Shown one piece after another: positions 9,529-18,364 of a stretch of DNA of 64,000 nt. Each line of letters opens with the position of its first letter. Position 1 is the stretch's first letter. The notes beneath the pieces are model-generated. The model had not been told where the DNA came from. It saw nothing but the letters and a program-made list of their open reading frames with translations, and ran no database searches. Made by a program: the position numbers and the translations under genes. The DNA is from Abyssalbus ytuae (lineage in GTDB: Bacteria; Bacteroidota; Bacteroidia; Flavobacteriales; Flavobacteriaceae): positions 2,170,001 through 2,234,000 of the forward strand of contig NZ_CP094358.1 of the NCBI RefSeq assembly GCF_022807975.1, read 5' to 3'.

Positions 9529-9858
9529 ATGATAAAAGTATCTGATACAGCTAAGAAAAAAATTGCTGAATTAATGTCTGACGATGGTTTTAATGTGGCA
9601 AATGACTTTGTGCGTGTTGGTGTGAAAAGCGGTGGTTGTAGCGGATTATCCTACGAACTCAAATTTGATAAGAATAAAGCCGAAAACGACAAAGTTTTTG
9701 AAGATAACGCTGTTAAAATTGTGGTGGATAAAAAAAGCTTTCTTTATTTGGTAGGTACAACATTAGAATATTCAGGAGGGTTAAATGGAAAAGGTTTTGT
9801 GTTTAATAATCCTAATGCTCAAAGAACCTGTGGTTGTGGGGAAAGTTTTTCTTTATAA
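9529..9858 (+). CDS. sufA: A-type iron-sulfur carrier protein (SufA/IscA/HesB family)
   Basis: This is a small Fe-S carrier that receives clusters from the SufBCD scaffold and passes them to client enzymes. The 109 residues contain the three invariant cysteines: C37 in GGCSGLSY, and C101 and C103 in the CGCG motif near the end. It opens the SUF operon, 20 bases ahead of sufB. The A-type family does not separate cleanly into SufA, IscA and ErpA by sequence, so the symbol follows the context. Confidence 0.92.
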   Translation: MIKVSDTAKKKIAELMSDDGFNVANDFVRVGVKSGGCSGLSYELKFDKNKAENDKVFEDNAVKIVVDKKSFLYLVGTTLEYSGGLNGKGFVFNNPNAQRTCGCGESFSL

Positions 9859-9878
9859 TTTTAAGTGAATACGGAATA

Positions 9879-11324
9879 ATGGCATATACTGAAGAGGAAT
9901 TAAAAAAAGAACTCGAAACTAAGGAATACGAATACGGGTTTTATACTGATATAGAATCAGAAACGTTTCCTGTGGGTTTAAATGAAGATATTGTAAAAGC
10001 AATCTCGAAAAAGAAAAATGAACCGGAATGGATGACGGAATGGAGGTTGGAATCTTTTCGTGCATGGAGTGAAATGATAGAACCGGATTGGGCAAATATT
10101 AAATATAAGAAACCCGATTTTCAGGCAATTTCATATTATTCTGCTCCTAAGAAAAAACCAAAATATAATAGCCTGGACGAGGTAGATCCCGAATTATTAG
10201 AGACTTTTAAAAAGCTTGGTATTTCATTAGATGAACAGAAAAAACTTGCAGGAGTGGCAGTGGATGTAGTTATGGATTCCGTGTCAGTAGCTACAACTTT
10301 CAAGAAGACTTTAGCAGAAAAAGGGATTATATTTTGTTCAATTTCAGAAGCAATACAGGAACATCCGGAATTAGTAAAAAAATATATAGGTACCGTGGTC
10401 CCGCAAAAAGATAATTTTTACGCAGCTTTAAATTCGGCTGTATTTTCAGACGGATCTTTCTGTTATATTCCCAAAGGTGTTCGCTGCCCCATGGAGTTAT
10501 CTACTTATTTCAGGATAAACCAAGCCGGAACAGGACAGTTTGAAAGAACACTTGTTATTGCTGATGAGGGTAGTTATGTTAGCTACCTGGAAGGGTGTAC
10601 CGCACCGATGCGCGATGAAAATCAGCTACATGCAGCAGTAGTGGAGTTGATAGCCCTAGATGATGCTGAAATAAAATATTCTACGGTACAAAACTGGTTT
10701 CCGGGGGATAAAGAGGGTAAAGGTGGTGTTTTTAATTTTGTTACCAAACGTGGCCTTTGCGAAAAAAATGCCAAAATAAGCTGGACCCAGGTTGAAACCG
10801 GATCGGCTGTCACATGGAAATATCCTTCGTGCATATTAAAAGGAGATAATTCCATAGGTGAATTTTATTCTATAGCGGTTACCAACAATTATCAGCAGGC
10901 CGATACAGGTACAAAAATGATTCACCTGGGCAAAAACACTAAGAGCACAATAATATCCAAAGGTATATCTGCAGGAAAATCTCAAAACAGTTACCGTGGC
11001 TTAGTTCAGGTAAATAGTAGAGCTGAAAATGCCCGTAACTTTTCTCAGTGTGATTCTCTGTTGATGGGAAATGAATGTGGCGCACATACTTTTCCCTACA
11101 TAGAAGCTAAAAATAAAACAGCTCAGATAGAGCATGAAGCTACTACAAGTAAAATAGGTGAAGACCAGATTTTTTACTGTAACCAGAGAGGAATTGATAC
11201 AGAAAAAGCAATTGCCCTGATTGTTAACGGATTCAGTAAAGAAGTGTTAAACAAACTACCTATGGAATTTGCGGTTGAAGCACAAAAATTATTAGAAATT
11301 TCCTTAGAAGGATCAGTAGGGTAA
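9879..11324 (+). CDS. sufB: Fe-S cluster assembly scaffold protein SufB
   Basis: SufB is the scaffold subunit of the SufBC2D complex on which nascent Fe-S clusters form. The 481-residue protein ends in the conserved beta-helix core, with YLEGCTAP and the [20 protein letters not shown] stretch that carries the cluster/sulfur-transfer cysteines. I start it at the ATG at 9879 (MAYTEEEL), as in homologues; an upstream in-frame ATG would overlap sufA. Normally sufC follows closely, but here a broken four-helix-bundle gene sits in between. Confidence 0.96.
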   Translation: MAYTEEELKKELETKEYEYGFYTDIESETFPVGLNEDIVKAISKKKNEPEWMTEWRLESFRAWSEMIEPDWANIKYKKPDFQAISYYSAPKKKPKYNSLDEVDPELLETFKKLGISLDEQKKLAGVAVDVVMDSVSVATTFKKTLAEKGIIFCSISEAIQEHPELVKKYIGTVVPQKDNFYAALNSAVFSDGSFCYIPKGVRCPMELSTYFRINQAGTGQFERTLVIADEGSYVSYLEGCTAPMRDENQLHAAVVELIALDDAEIKYSTVQNWFPGDKEGKGGVFNFVTKRGLCEKNAKISWTQVETGSAVTWKYPSCILKGDNSIGEFYSIAVTNNYQQADTGTKMIHLGKNTKSTIISKGISAGKSQNSYRGLVQVNSRAENARNFSQCDSLLMGNECGAHTFPYIEAKNKTAQIEHEATTSKIGEDQIFYCNQRGIDTEKAIALIVNGFSKEVLNKLPMEFAVEAQKLLEISLEGSVG

Positions 11325-11350
11325 AATTTGATATTGAAAATTTAAAATTA

Positions 11351-11669
11351 ATGGCTACAGTAACTGTATTTGAAGAATTGGAAGTTTGGCAAAAAGCAAG
11401 GGAATTCGCCAAAGAAATTTTTAATGTTGCCACAAATGATAAGTTTAAAAATGATTTCAAATTAATAAATCAAATTCTTGACTCTTCAGGTTCAATTATG
11501 GATAATATTGCTGAAGGTTTTGAACGCGAAGGAAATAAAGAGTTTATTCATTTTCTCACAATTATACAGATCTTTTGACAGAAATTACATAAACGAAGAA
11601 GAATTAAATAATTTAAAAAGTATGAGTGTAGAGTTAAGTAAATCACTTTCAGGCTTCATTAAATATTAA
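11351..11669 (+). pseudogene. Frameshifted four-helix-bundle protein gene (S23/IVP family) between sufB and sufC
   Basis: The frame starting at 11351 encodes [18 protein letters not shown], then [20 protein letters not shown] and IHFL, then runs into TGA at 11576-11578. The following reading frame resumes the family sequence as [18 protein letters not shown] and ends SLSGFIKY at 11669. Compared with the usual form (…FIQFLYIAKGSLGEVRSQLYRA…), about 12 codons are missing at the junction near 11556 and the phase is lost. A single deletion of about 35 bp explains this. It lies between two genes whose products form one complex. Confidence 0.85.
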
Positions 11670-11730
11670 AAAAAATCAAATATAAAAGGTAATAAATTTG
11701 TTTGATCTTCAATCAGAATTGAATTTCAAA

Positions 11731-11758
11731 TATTAAATATTAAATATTAAATGTTAAA
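11731..11758 (+). repeat. 7-bp tandem repeat (TATTAAA x3 plus one variant) spanning the sufC start codon
   Basis: Three exact copies of TATTAAA (11731-11751) and a fourth with one change (TGTTAAA, 11752-11758) run through the ribosome entry region. The ATG of sufC uses the last base of copy three. No Shine-Dalgarno sequence is visible. Loss or gain of a unit would alter the leader. Confidence 0.75.
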
Positions 11759-12503
11759 GATTAACAATTTACATGCAGGGGTAGAAGATAAAGAAATACT
11801 TAAAGGAATAAACCTGGAAGTTAAACCAGGTGAAGTGCATGCAATAATGGGGCCTAATGGTTCAGGTAAAAGTACACTTGCTTCGGTAATTGCAGGAAAT
11901 GAAAATTTTGAAATAACCAAAGGAACTGTTTCTTTGGATGGCGATGAACTTAATGAACTTGCCCCTGAAGAACGAGCTCATAAAGGTATTTTTCTTTCCT
12001 TTCAATATCCTGTTGAAATACCTGGTGTTACGGTTACTAATTTTATGAAAACCGCTATCAATGAAACCAGAAAAGCACAAGGACTGGAAGAAATGCCGGC
12101 TAATGAAATGCTTAAAAAAATCCGCGAAAAATCAGAATTATTGGAAATAGACCGAAAATTTTTATCCCGCTCCTTAAATGAAGGATTTTCAGGGGGTGAA
12201 AAAAAGCGGAATGAAATTTTTCAAATGGCTATGTTAGAACCAAGACTCGCCATTCTTGATGAAACAGATTCCGGGTTGGATATTGATGCATTGCGTATAG
12301 TTGCCAACGGTGTTAATAAACTAAAAAACAAAGACAATGCAGTGATTGTAATTACTCACTATCAGCGTTTGCTGGATTATATTGTTCCTGATTATGTTCA
12401 TGTGTTATTTAATGGTAAAATAGTTAAGTCAGGAGGAAAAGAACTTGCAACTGATTTAGAAGAAAAGGGTTACGACTGGATAAAACAAGAAGCTGAAGTG
12501 TAG
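11751..12503 (+). CDS. sufC: Fe-S cluster assembly ATPase SufC
   Basis: SufC is the ABC-type ATPase of SufBC2D and drives conformational change during cluster assembly; it is cytosolic, not a transporter. The 250 residues show Walker A GPNGSGKST (34-42), the SufC signature GFSGGEKKRNEI, Walker B LAILDETDSGLDID and the H-loop ITHYQRLL. The start falls inside a 7-bp tandem repeat. It lies 81 bases downstream of the broken gene separating it from sufB and 82 bases before sufD. Confidence 0.97.
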   Translation: MLKINNLHAGVEDKEILKGINLEVKPGEVHAIMGPNGSGKSTLASVIAGNENFEITKGTVSLDGDELNELAPEERAHKGIFLSFQYPVEIPGVTVTNFMKTAINETRKAQGLEEMPANEMLKKIREKSELLEIDRKFLSRSLNEGFSGGEKKRNEIFQMAMLEPRLAILDETDSGLDIDALRIVANGVNKLKNKDNAVIVITHYQRLLDYIVPDYVHVLFNGKIVKSGGKELATDLEEKGYDWIKQEAEV

Positions 12504-12585
12504 TAAAAATGAGTAAGCAGTAGCAGTAAACTTCTACATCATTTAAATGGTGATAAAGGTATACTGAAACTGAAAAGTAAAAAAA

Positions 12586-13902
12586 ATGGAATTAAAAGAT
12601 AAACTTATATCATCATTTATGGCTTTTGAAGGCCAGGTAGACATTGATTCTCCTGTTCATGAAATACGTTCGGAAGCTATAAAATTATTTGAAGAAAAAG
12701 GCTTTCCGACTAAAAAAGAAGAAGCCTGGAAATATACTTCCTTAAACAGTTTATTAAAAAACAATTACAGCGTATTCCCTAAAAAGGAAACGGCTTTAGA
12801 TTTTAAAGACATAAAAAAGTATTTTATACACGATATAGATTCTTATAAGATAGTTTTTATTGACGGTATTTATAGTTCCCACCTTTCTGCTACATCACAT
12901 GACGGACTGGATGTATGCTTAATGAGTGCTGCCCTGGCAAAACCAAAGTATAAAATTATAATTGACAATTATTTTAATAAAGTAGCCGATAAGAAAGACA
13001 GCTTAACCTCATTAAATACCGCATTTTCAAGAGAGGGAGCCTTTATAAATATTCCTAAAGGGAAAATAGTGGATAAGCCTGTGCAGATAATTCATTTTGC
13101 TACCGGCACTGAAACAGCTTTAATGCTGCAACCAAGAAATCTTGTAATTGTAGGAGAAAATGCCCATGTGCAAATAGTGGAAAGGCATCAAAGCCTTACG
13201 AAAAACCCTGTGCTAACCAATTCGGTTACAGAAATTTTTGCCAATAAAAACTCTATTGTTGACTACTATAAAATACAAAACGATGCAGAAACGGCTTCGT
13301 TAATTGATAATACTTATATCACTCAGAAAAGAAACAGCCATGCATCTGTACATACTTTTTCTATGGGTGGTAATCTCACCAGAAATAATTTGAATTTCTA
13401 CCATCAGGACGAACGTATTGATTCTACCTTAAAAGGGGTAACCATTATAGGGAACAAACAGCATACAGACCATAGTACTTTGGTACATCATGCGCATCCG
13501 AATTGTGAAAGCCACCAGGATTATAAAGGAATTTATGCTGATAAAAGTACCGGTGTTTTTAATGGAAAAATAATTGTAGATAAAATTGCCCAGAAAACAA
13601 ATGCTTTTCAGCAAAACAATAATATTTTAATAGATGATAAAGCTTCGATTAACAGTAAACCTCAATTGGAAATTTTTGCTGATGATGTAAAATGTTCACA
13701 CGGGTGCACTATAGGGCAACTTGATGAAGAAGCTCTTTTTTATTTAAAATCCAGGGGTATTCCTGCAAAAGAAGCAAAAGCATTGCTCATGTATGGTTTT
13801 GCAAACAATGTACTGGAAAGTGTTAAAATTCCGGAGCTTAAAACAAAAATTAAGAAGCAAATTGCAATGAAGTTGGGAGTTAACCTAGGCTTTAATTTAT
13901 AG
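12586..13902 (+). CDS. sufD: Fe-S cluster assembly protein SufD
   Basis: SufD is the SufB paralogue that completes the SufBC2D scaffold and is needed for iron entry. The 438 residues have the family N-terminal helical domain (KKEEAWKYTSL near 44-54) and the C-terminal beta-helix with HADHSTLVHHAHPN-like histidines (here HTDHSTLVHHAHPNCESHQD) and CSHGCTIGQLDEEALFYLKS. It is followed immediately by a strong hairpin, so the first SUF transcript ends here and sufS is expressed separately. Confidence 0.95.
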   Translation: MELKDKLISSFMAFEGQVDIDSPVHEIRSEAIKLFEEKGFPTKKEEAWKYTSLNSLLKNNYSVFPKKETALDFKDIKKYFIHDIDSYKIVFIDGIYSSHLSATSHDGLDVCLMSAALAKPKYKIIIDNYFNKVADKKDSLTSLNTAFSREGAFINIPKGKIVDKPVQIIHFATGTETALMLQPRNLVIVGENAHVQIVERHQSLTKNPVLTNSVTEIFANKNSIVDYYKIQNDAETASLIDNTYITQKRNSHASVHTFSMGGNLTRNNLNFYHQDERIDSTLKGVTIIGNKQHTDHSTLVHHAHPNCESHQDYKGIYADKSTGVFNGKIIVDKIAQKTNAFQQNNNILIDDKASINSKPQLEIFADDVKCSHGCTIGQLDEEALFYLKSRGIPAKEAKALLMYGFANNVLESVKIPELKTKIKKQIAMKLGVNLGFNL

Positions 13903-13905
13903 TAA

Positions 13906-13929
13906 AAAAGCCTCCGACAGGAGGCTTTT
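13906..13929. terminator. Bidirectional terminator after sufD and the DUF779 gene
   Basis: A 10-bp perfect stem (aaaagcctcc at 13906-13915, ggaggctttt at 13920-13929) with a GACA loop and flanking A/T runs sits between the two convergent stops. Confidence 0.85.
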
Positions 13930-13935
13930 GAAATT

Positions 13936-14316
13936 TTAAAAATTTACCCCTGTCTTAACGGGAGTCAGGTTTTTTAACTCGTTTTCAGTAAAAATTTTGG
14001 ATTTAATTACAAACCGTATTCCCAAAGGAATTTCCAACGAAAAACTTGATCCTCTACCTGGTGTTATATCTAAAGTTAGCTGTGTATGCTTCCAGTAATC
14101 AAACTGGTCTTTAGACATATAAAAATTACACCCATGTACCTGCCCAAGCCATATATCGTTTTCATTAATCATTAGCTCGCCTTTTGGAAAACACATGGGT
14201 GATGATCCGTCACAACATCCTCCGCTTTGATGAAATATCAACTCTCCGTGTTTTTCTCGGAGCTCATCAATTACACCTTTGGCTTTGTTTGTTATTAAGA
14301 CTCTTTGTATTTGCAT
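13936..14316 (-). CDS. DUF779 family protein, partner of aldehyde dehydrogenase
   Basis: The 126-residue protein has the conserved DUF779 segment HQSGGCCDGSSPMCFPKGE near 30-48, with three cysteines that could bind a metal, and IWLGQVHGCNFYMS further on. The function is unknown. The family is repeatedly found beside ExaC-type aldehyde dehydrogenases, as here, where it begins 13 bases after the dehydrogenase stop on the same strand. A role in maturation or activity of that enzyme is inference. Confidence 0.9.
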   Translation of the reverse strand: MQIQRVLITNKAKGVIDELREKHGELIFHQSGGCCDGSSPMCFPKGELMINENDIWLGQVHGCNFYMSKDQFDYWKHTQLTLDITPGRGSSFSLEIPLGIRFVIKSKIFTENELKNLTPVKTGVNF

Positions 14317-14329
14317 TTGTATTTTTTAT

Positions 14330-15853
14330 TTAAAAAAACCCTAATGCTTTTTTATCATAAGAAATAAGCATATTTTTAGTTTGCCTGTAGTGGTCCAGCA
14401 TCATTTTATGTGTTTCTCTTCCTATGCCCGATTTTTTGTATCCTCCAAACGGGGCATGGGCCGGATAACTATGATAATTATTTACCCAAACCCTTCCGGC
14501 TTTTATTTGTCGGGATATTTGGTAGGCCTGATGCATATCCCGTGTCCATACTCCTGCACCTAATCCGTAAAGTGTATCATTAGCAATTTCCAGGGCTTCG
14601 GCTTCATCTTTGAATGTAGTTACACATACAACCGGCCCGAAAATTTCTTCCTGGAACACACGCATTTTGTTATTTCCTTTAAAAATTGTGGGTTGTATGT
14701 AGTACCCGCCTTCCAGGTTTTCATTATACGCTGGTTCACCACCTGTTAAGACTTCACATCCTTCATCCTTACCAATACTTAAATAATTAAGTATTTTTTC
14801 ATATTGATCATTAGAAGCCTGTGCCCCCATCATGGTTTCAGGATCTAAAGGATGGCCCAGTTTTATAGCTTTGGTGCGTTCTATTACTCTTTCAATAAAC
14901 TTATCATAAATGCTTTCCTGTATGAGCATTCGTGACGGGCAAGTACACACTTCTCCCTGATTTAAAGCAAACATTACAGCGCCTTCCAGGCATTTATCAA
15001 AAAAGTCGTCATCACCGTCCATAACACTTTCAAAAAATATGTTGGGTGATTTTCCTCCCAGTTCCAAGGTGACAGGAATGATATTTTTTGATGCATATTG
15101 CATTATTAATTGCCCGGTGGTAGTTTCACCTGTAAAGGCAACTTTATTTATGCGGGGGTTTGAGGCAAGAGGTTTTCCGGCTTCAATACCAAATCCGTTT
15201 ACAATGTTTAAAACCCCCTCGGGAAGTATGCCTTCTATTAATTCCATCAGAACAAGAATTCCCACAGGAGTTTGCTCTGCTGGCTTTAATACCACACAGT
15301 TACCCGCCGCCAGAGCCGGAGCAACTTTCCAGGCAGCCATTAATAAAGGAAAGTTCCAGGGGATTATCTGGCCAACTACTCCCAGAGGTTCCCATACATT
15401 TACACTTACAGTAGCGGAATCAAGTTCACTTACAGAGCCTTCTTCTGCTCTTATAACCCCGGCAAAGTACCGGAAATGATCTATTGCCAAAGGCAAATCA
15501 GCCACCCTGGTTTCTCTAATTGGTTTTCCGTTATCCCAGGTTTCGGTTTTGGCAAGCAGTTCAAGGTTTTGCTCCATTACATTAGCAATTTTTAACAAAA
15601 GATTACTCCGGTATGCGGCTGATGAATTATTCCATTCCGGTGCTGCTTTCCAGGCCGCATCAAGAGCCTTTTCTATGTCTTCTTCTGTAGATCTTGGTAT
15701 TTTGGTAAAACTTTTACCATCTACCGGCGAGATGTTTTCAAAATATTGTCCGTTAACAGGGGGCACCCACTTGCCCCCAATATAATTGTCGTATTGGTTT
15801 TTAAATTTAGGCTTCTCAACACTCTTACTGGTTAATATTTCTGTACTGCTCAT
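14330..15853 (-). CDS. NAD(P)-dependent aldehyde dehydrogenase (ExaC/acetaldehyde dehydrogenase type)
   Basis: The enzyme oxidises an aldehyde to its carboxylic acid. The 507 residues contain the cofactor segment [14 protein letters not shown], the catalytic Glu in [11 protein letters not shown] and the catalytic Cys in [11 protein letters not shown]; the second Cys in CTC is typical of this subgroup. The C-terminal [12 protein letters not shown] is also present. With DUF779 downstream and a divergent AraC-type regulator upstream, the module resembles inducible acetaldehyde or medium-chain aldehyde oxidation loci. The true substrate is not shown by the sequence. Confidence 0.93.
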   Translation of the reverse strand: MSSTEILTSKSVEKPKFKNQYDNYIGGKWVPPVNGQYFENISPVDGKSFTKIPRSTEEDIEKALDAAWKAAPEWNNSSAAYRSNLLLKIANVMEQNLELLAKTETWDNGKPIRETRVADLPLAIDHFRYFAGVIRAEEGSVSELDSATVSVNVWEPLGVVGQIIPWNFPLLMAAWKVAPALAAGNCVVLKPAEQTPVGILVLMELIEGILPEGVLNIVNGFGIEAGKPLASNPRINKVAFTGETTTGQLIMQYASKNIIPVTLELGGKSPNIFFESVMDGDDDFFDKCLEGAVMFALNQGEVCTCPSRMLIQESIYDKFIERVIERTKAIKLGHPLDPETMMGAQASNDQYEKILNYLSIGKDEGCEVLTGGEPAYNENLEGGYYIQPTIFKGNNKMRVFQEEIFGPVVCVTTFKDEAEALEIANDTLYGLGAGVWTRDMHQAYQISRQIKAGRVWVNNYHSYPAHAPFGGYKKSGIGRETHKMMLDHYRQTKNMLISYDKKALGFF

Positions 15854-15909
15854 AAGTAATAAGTTTTATAATTAGTTTTTTGAAATTATGTAAAACCAGT
15901 GTTAAAAGC

Positions 15910-15948
15910 ATGAATAATTCTGTCAATGATATGAACAATACATTCAAT
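15910..15948. promoter_or_regulatory. Candidate AraC-type operator: imperfect 18-bp direct repeat, 21-bp period
   Basis: atgaataattctgtcaat (15910-15927) and atgaacaatacattcaat (15931-15948) agree at 14 of 18 positions and start 21 bases apart, two helical turns. They lie in the divergent gap between the aldehyde dehydrogenase and the AraC-family gene. Direct repeats of this period are typical of AraC-family binding sites. Confidence 0.4.
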
Positions 15949-16040
15949 ATTTACCAAAATCTTAATTTTTTATTAAATTTATTTTGTAATTTATAAATTT
16001 TAAACATATTTAATGTTAATTTCTCAATTAAGAATATAAA

Positions 16041-16943
16041 ATGCAGCTGTCGGAAAATTTTTTTAAAAACAGGAAAATAAATTCTCTTGTAGAAAATAAA
16101 ACTTCATACGTGGTAGATAATGCCGCTATGCATATTTTTGAGACCCATGAACAGGCAGAAAGAGTTTTGTTAAAATTTGATAATCCTGTTTTGGCAAGTA
16201 TGCTTGAAGGTAAAAAAGTAATGCATTTAAAAAATGAAAACCCTTTTGATTTTTTCCCGGGCGAATCAATCATATTACCTTCTAATGAATTGATGTGTAT
16301 TGACTTTCCTGAAGCCGACCTTAACAATCCTACCCGATGCCTGGCTATGTGTATTGCTGAAGAAAAGATAAAGGAAATTTTAAATGTGATGAATGAAACC
16401 ATGCCAAAAGATGATCGGTCTGAATGGACTTTGATAGATTACAACTTTCATTTTAATAATGATAAAGGTATTTATTACATAATACAAAGACTTATTTATT
16501 TGTTTACGGAAAACCATCCTTCAAAAGAGATTTTTGTAAATAATATGATAAAAGAACTCATTATAAGGATTCTGCAAACAAACCGAAGAAAATTATATGA
16601 AGATAAGCATGTATCCACAGACAGCAGATTGTATTATATTACCAAATACATTCAAAATAATATACACCAAAACCTGACAGTTGAAGAGCTTAGTAAAAAA
16701 GCATGTATGAGTGAATCGTCCCTTTACCGTTCATTTAAAAACGAGTTAGGCCTGACACCGGTAGAATTTATCAATAATGAAAGGATAAAACTTGCTGCAA
16801 AGCTTTTACAGGATCCGAAAAGAAAAGTAAAAGAAGTCTTTACAGAATGTGGGTTTGAAAGCAGGTCTTACTTTAACAGGGTTTTCAGAAAAGTAAAAAA
16901 AGTTTCTCCTACTCAATATCAGCAAACTTATTTTACTTATTAG
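16041..16943 (+). CDS. AraC-family transcriptional regulator
   Basis: The 300-residue protein has an N-terminal sensing domain (about 1-190) and two C-terminal AraC helix-turn-helix motifs: TVEELSKKACMSESSLYRSF near 213-232 and VKEVFTECGFESRSYFNRVF near 265-284, ending with SPTQYQQ. It is transcribed away from the aldehyde dehydrogenase/DUF779 pair across 187 bases that hold an operator-like direct repeat. The obvious inference is that it activates that pair in response to an aldehyde or alcohol. Its 3' end overlaps the convergent serine hydrolase by 11 bases. Confidence 0.9.
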   Translation: MQLSENFFKNRKINSLVENKTSYVVDNAAMHIFETHEQAERVLLKFDNPVLASMLEGKKVMHLKNENPFDFFPGESIILPSNELMCIDFPEADLNNPTRCLAMCIAEEKIKEILNVMNETMPKDDRSEWTLIDYNFHFNNDKGIYYIIQRLIYLFTENHPSKEIFVNNMIKELIIRILQTNRRKLYEDKHVSTDSRLYYITKYIQNNIHQNLTVEELSKKACMSESSLYRSFKNELGLTPVEFINNERIKLAAKLLQDPKRKVKEVFTECGFESRSYFNRVFRKVKKVSPTQYQQTYFTY

Positions 16944-18273
16944 TCTCTACACTATTTATTACTTCCTTTAAAAATTTATTAAAGTTTATATTACTTAACC
17001 CCAATCTTACAATCACCATATCATGCGAAGGTATTATAAAAACCCGTTGTCCCTGAAAACCATCGGCATAATAAACATCTGTGGGAACATCGGGCATAAC
17101 CGAACTATCATTTTGCCAAAATTGTGTTGCGTAAGTACCGTTGGAAGAAGGATAAGATTCAGTTACATTTTTTATCCATGATTCTTCAAACACCTGATCT
17201 CCGTTCCAGTTACCCTTATGCAAATAAAGAAGGCCAAACTTAGCCCAGTCCCTGGTGGTAGCCCAGCCATAGGATGAACCCACAAAATTTCCGGACATAT
17301 CGGTTTCAATTAGGGCAGAATTCATCCCTATTCTGTCAAAAAAGTTTTTATAAGGGAAATCTATATATGCCTGGTAGTTTTTAAATTGTTTACGTAAAAT
17401 TCCGGATAATAAATTAGTGGTTCCGGAAGAATAATAAAAATTTTCCCCGGGTTTATGAGATAAGGGTTTAATTAATTGAGAACGGCTCATATTTTCTTCT
17501 AAAAACAACATTTTAGTTACATCCGAAATCTTTTCATAATTTTCCTCCCATTCCAAACCACTGCTCATGTTAAGAAGATGATTTATTGTTATTTGAGAAC
17601 GGTCATCGTTTTTCCACTCTTCAATCGGAGCCGCATTTTCAATGTTAATTTCACCCTGACACTGTAATATTCCGTACAAAGTACTCAACCAACTTTTTGT
17701 CATGGACCATCCCAGTAGTTTTGAATTTTTATCAAATCCATCAGCATATTTTTCGGCAATAATATGATCTTTATACACTACCAGTACAGACCGGGTTTTT
17801 TTTATGTTCTCTCCGGTATTATCAAAAGCACTGTCTATGACTTTATTTAATAATCTATAATTTATATTGCTAAAAACCGAGTCTGTTGCTTCCCCGTTTC
17901 CATAAGGAAATGGAATGGTATCACTAACCCTGGTTCTTTTTGGTTTAGGAAAATCCCTGTGAATATCAAAATCATCATTAATAAGGACACTGCCCAATCC
18001 TTCCCTGTAAAAAGCTTTTCTTTTCATGAATCCGTACACGGAAGCTTCTGTAATTTTCTCTTCGGTATCTACTTCATCTTTTGCAATATTAACAGGAGAA
18101 AAATTATTATCAGTAGCATTGGTAAATTCTAAATTCCTGTTACCAATAAATATACTTGAATTCGTCATTTTGGCAGAGTACCCTGATATAATGTTTAATC
18201 GCGGATAATTAAGATATATAATTACAACTATTAGCAATAGTACTAATAAAAGCAGACGTTTAAAGATTTTCAT
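16933..18273 (-). CDS. Membrane-anchored serine hydrolase, beta-lactamase-like
   Basis: The 446-residue protein starts with one hydrophobic helix (residues 5-23) and no lipobox, so it is probably anchored with its catalytic domain in the periplasm. The class C-like fold shows SMTKSW (nucleophile Ser and Lys) near 194-199, YYSSGTTN for the second motif, and YADGFQGQ near the C-terminus. Substrate unknown. It has a paralogue in this window at 26515-27669. It lies in the segment that separates sufD from sufS, next to the aldehyde module. Confidence 0.85.
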   Translation of the reverse strand: MKIFKRLLLLVLLLIVVIIYLNYPRLNIISGYSAKMTNSSIFIGNRNLEFTNATDNNFSPVNIAKDEVDTEEKITEASVYGFMKRKAFYREGLGSVLINDDFDIHRDFPKPKRTRVSDTIPFPYGNGEATDSVFSNINYRLLNKVIDSAFDNTGENIKKTRSVLVVYKDHIIAEKYADGFDKNSKLLGWSMTKSWLSTLYGILQCQGEINIENAAPIEEWKNDDRSQITINHLLNMSSGLEWEENYEKISDVTKMLFLEENMSRSQLIKPLSHKPGENFYYSSGTTNLLSGILRKQFKNYQAYIDFPYKNFFDRIGMNSALIETDMSGNFVGSSYGWATTRDWAKFGLLYLHKGNWNGDQVFEESWIKNVTESYPSSNGTYATQFWQNDSSVMPDVPTDVYYADGFQGQRVFIIPSHDMVIVRLGLSNINFNKFLKEVINSVETNK

Positions 18274-18332
18274 GATAATACGTTTAAATAAAAGTCTTTC
18301 AAAGATATCAAAATATAAAACTAAATAGTTAG

Positions 18333-18340
18333 TACATTTG
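18333..18340 (+). promoter_or_regulatory. Predicted -7 element for sufS
   Basis: TACATTTG matches TAnnTTTG and ends 24 bases before the sufS ATG. A -33 TTTG is not clear; TTTC at 18298-18301 is the nearest candidate. It supports separate transcription of sufS. Confidence 0.4.
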
Positions 18341-18364
18341 CTGTTGATTTAAGAATTTGAATAC

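Noticed and set aside
9834-9878. Upstream in-frame start for sufB
   Set aside because: It would overlap sufA and add 15 residues absent from SufB proteins; the ATG at 9879 fits the family.
15039-15479. 146-codon open frame antisense to the aldehyde dehydrogenase
   Set aside because: Its residues are the complement pattern of conserved enzyme motifs; no independent coding sign.
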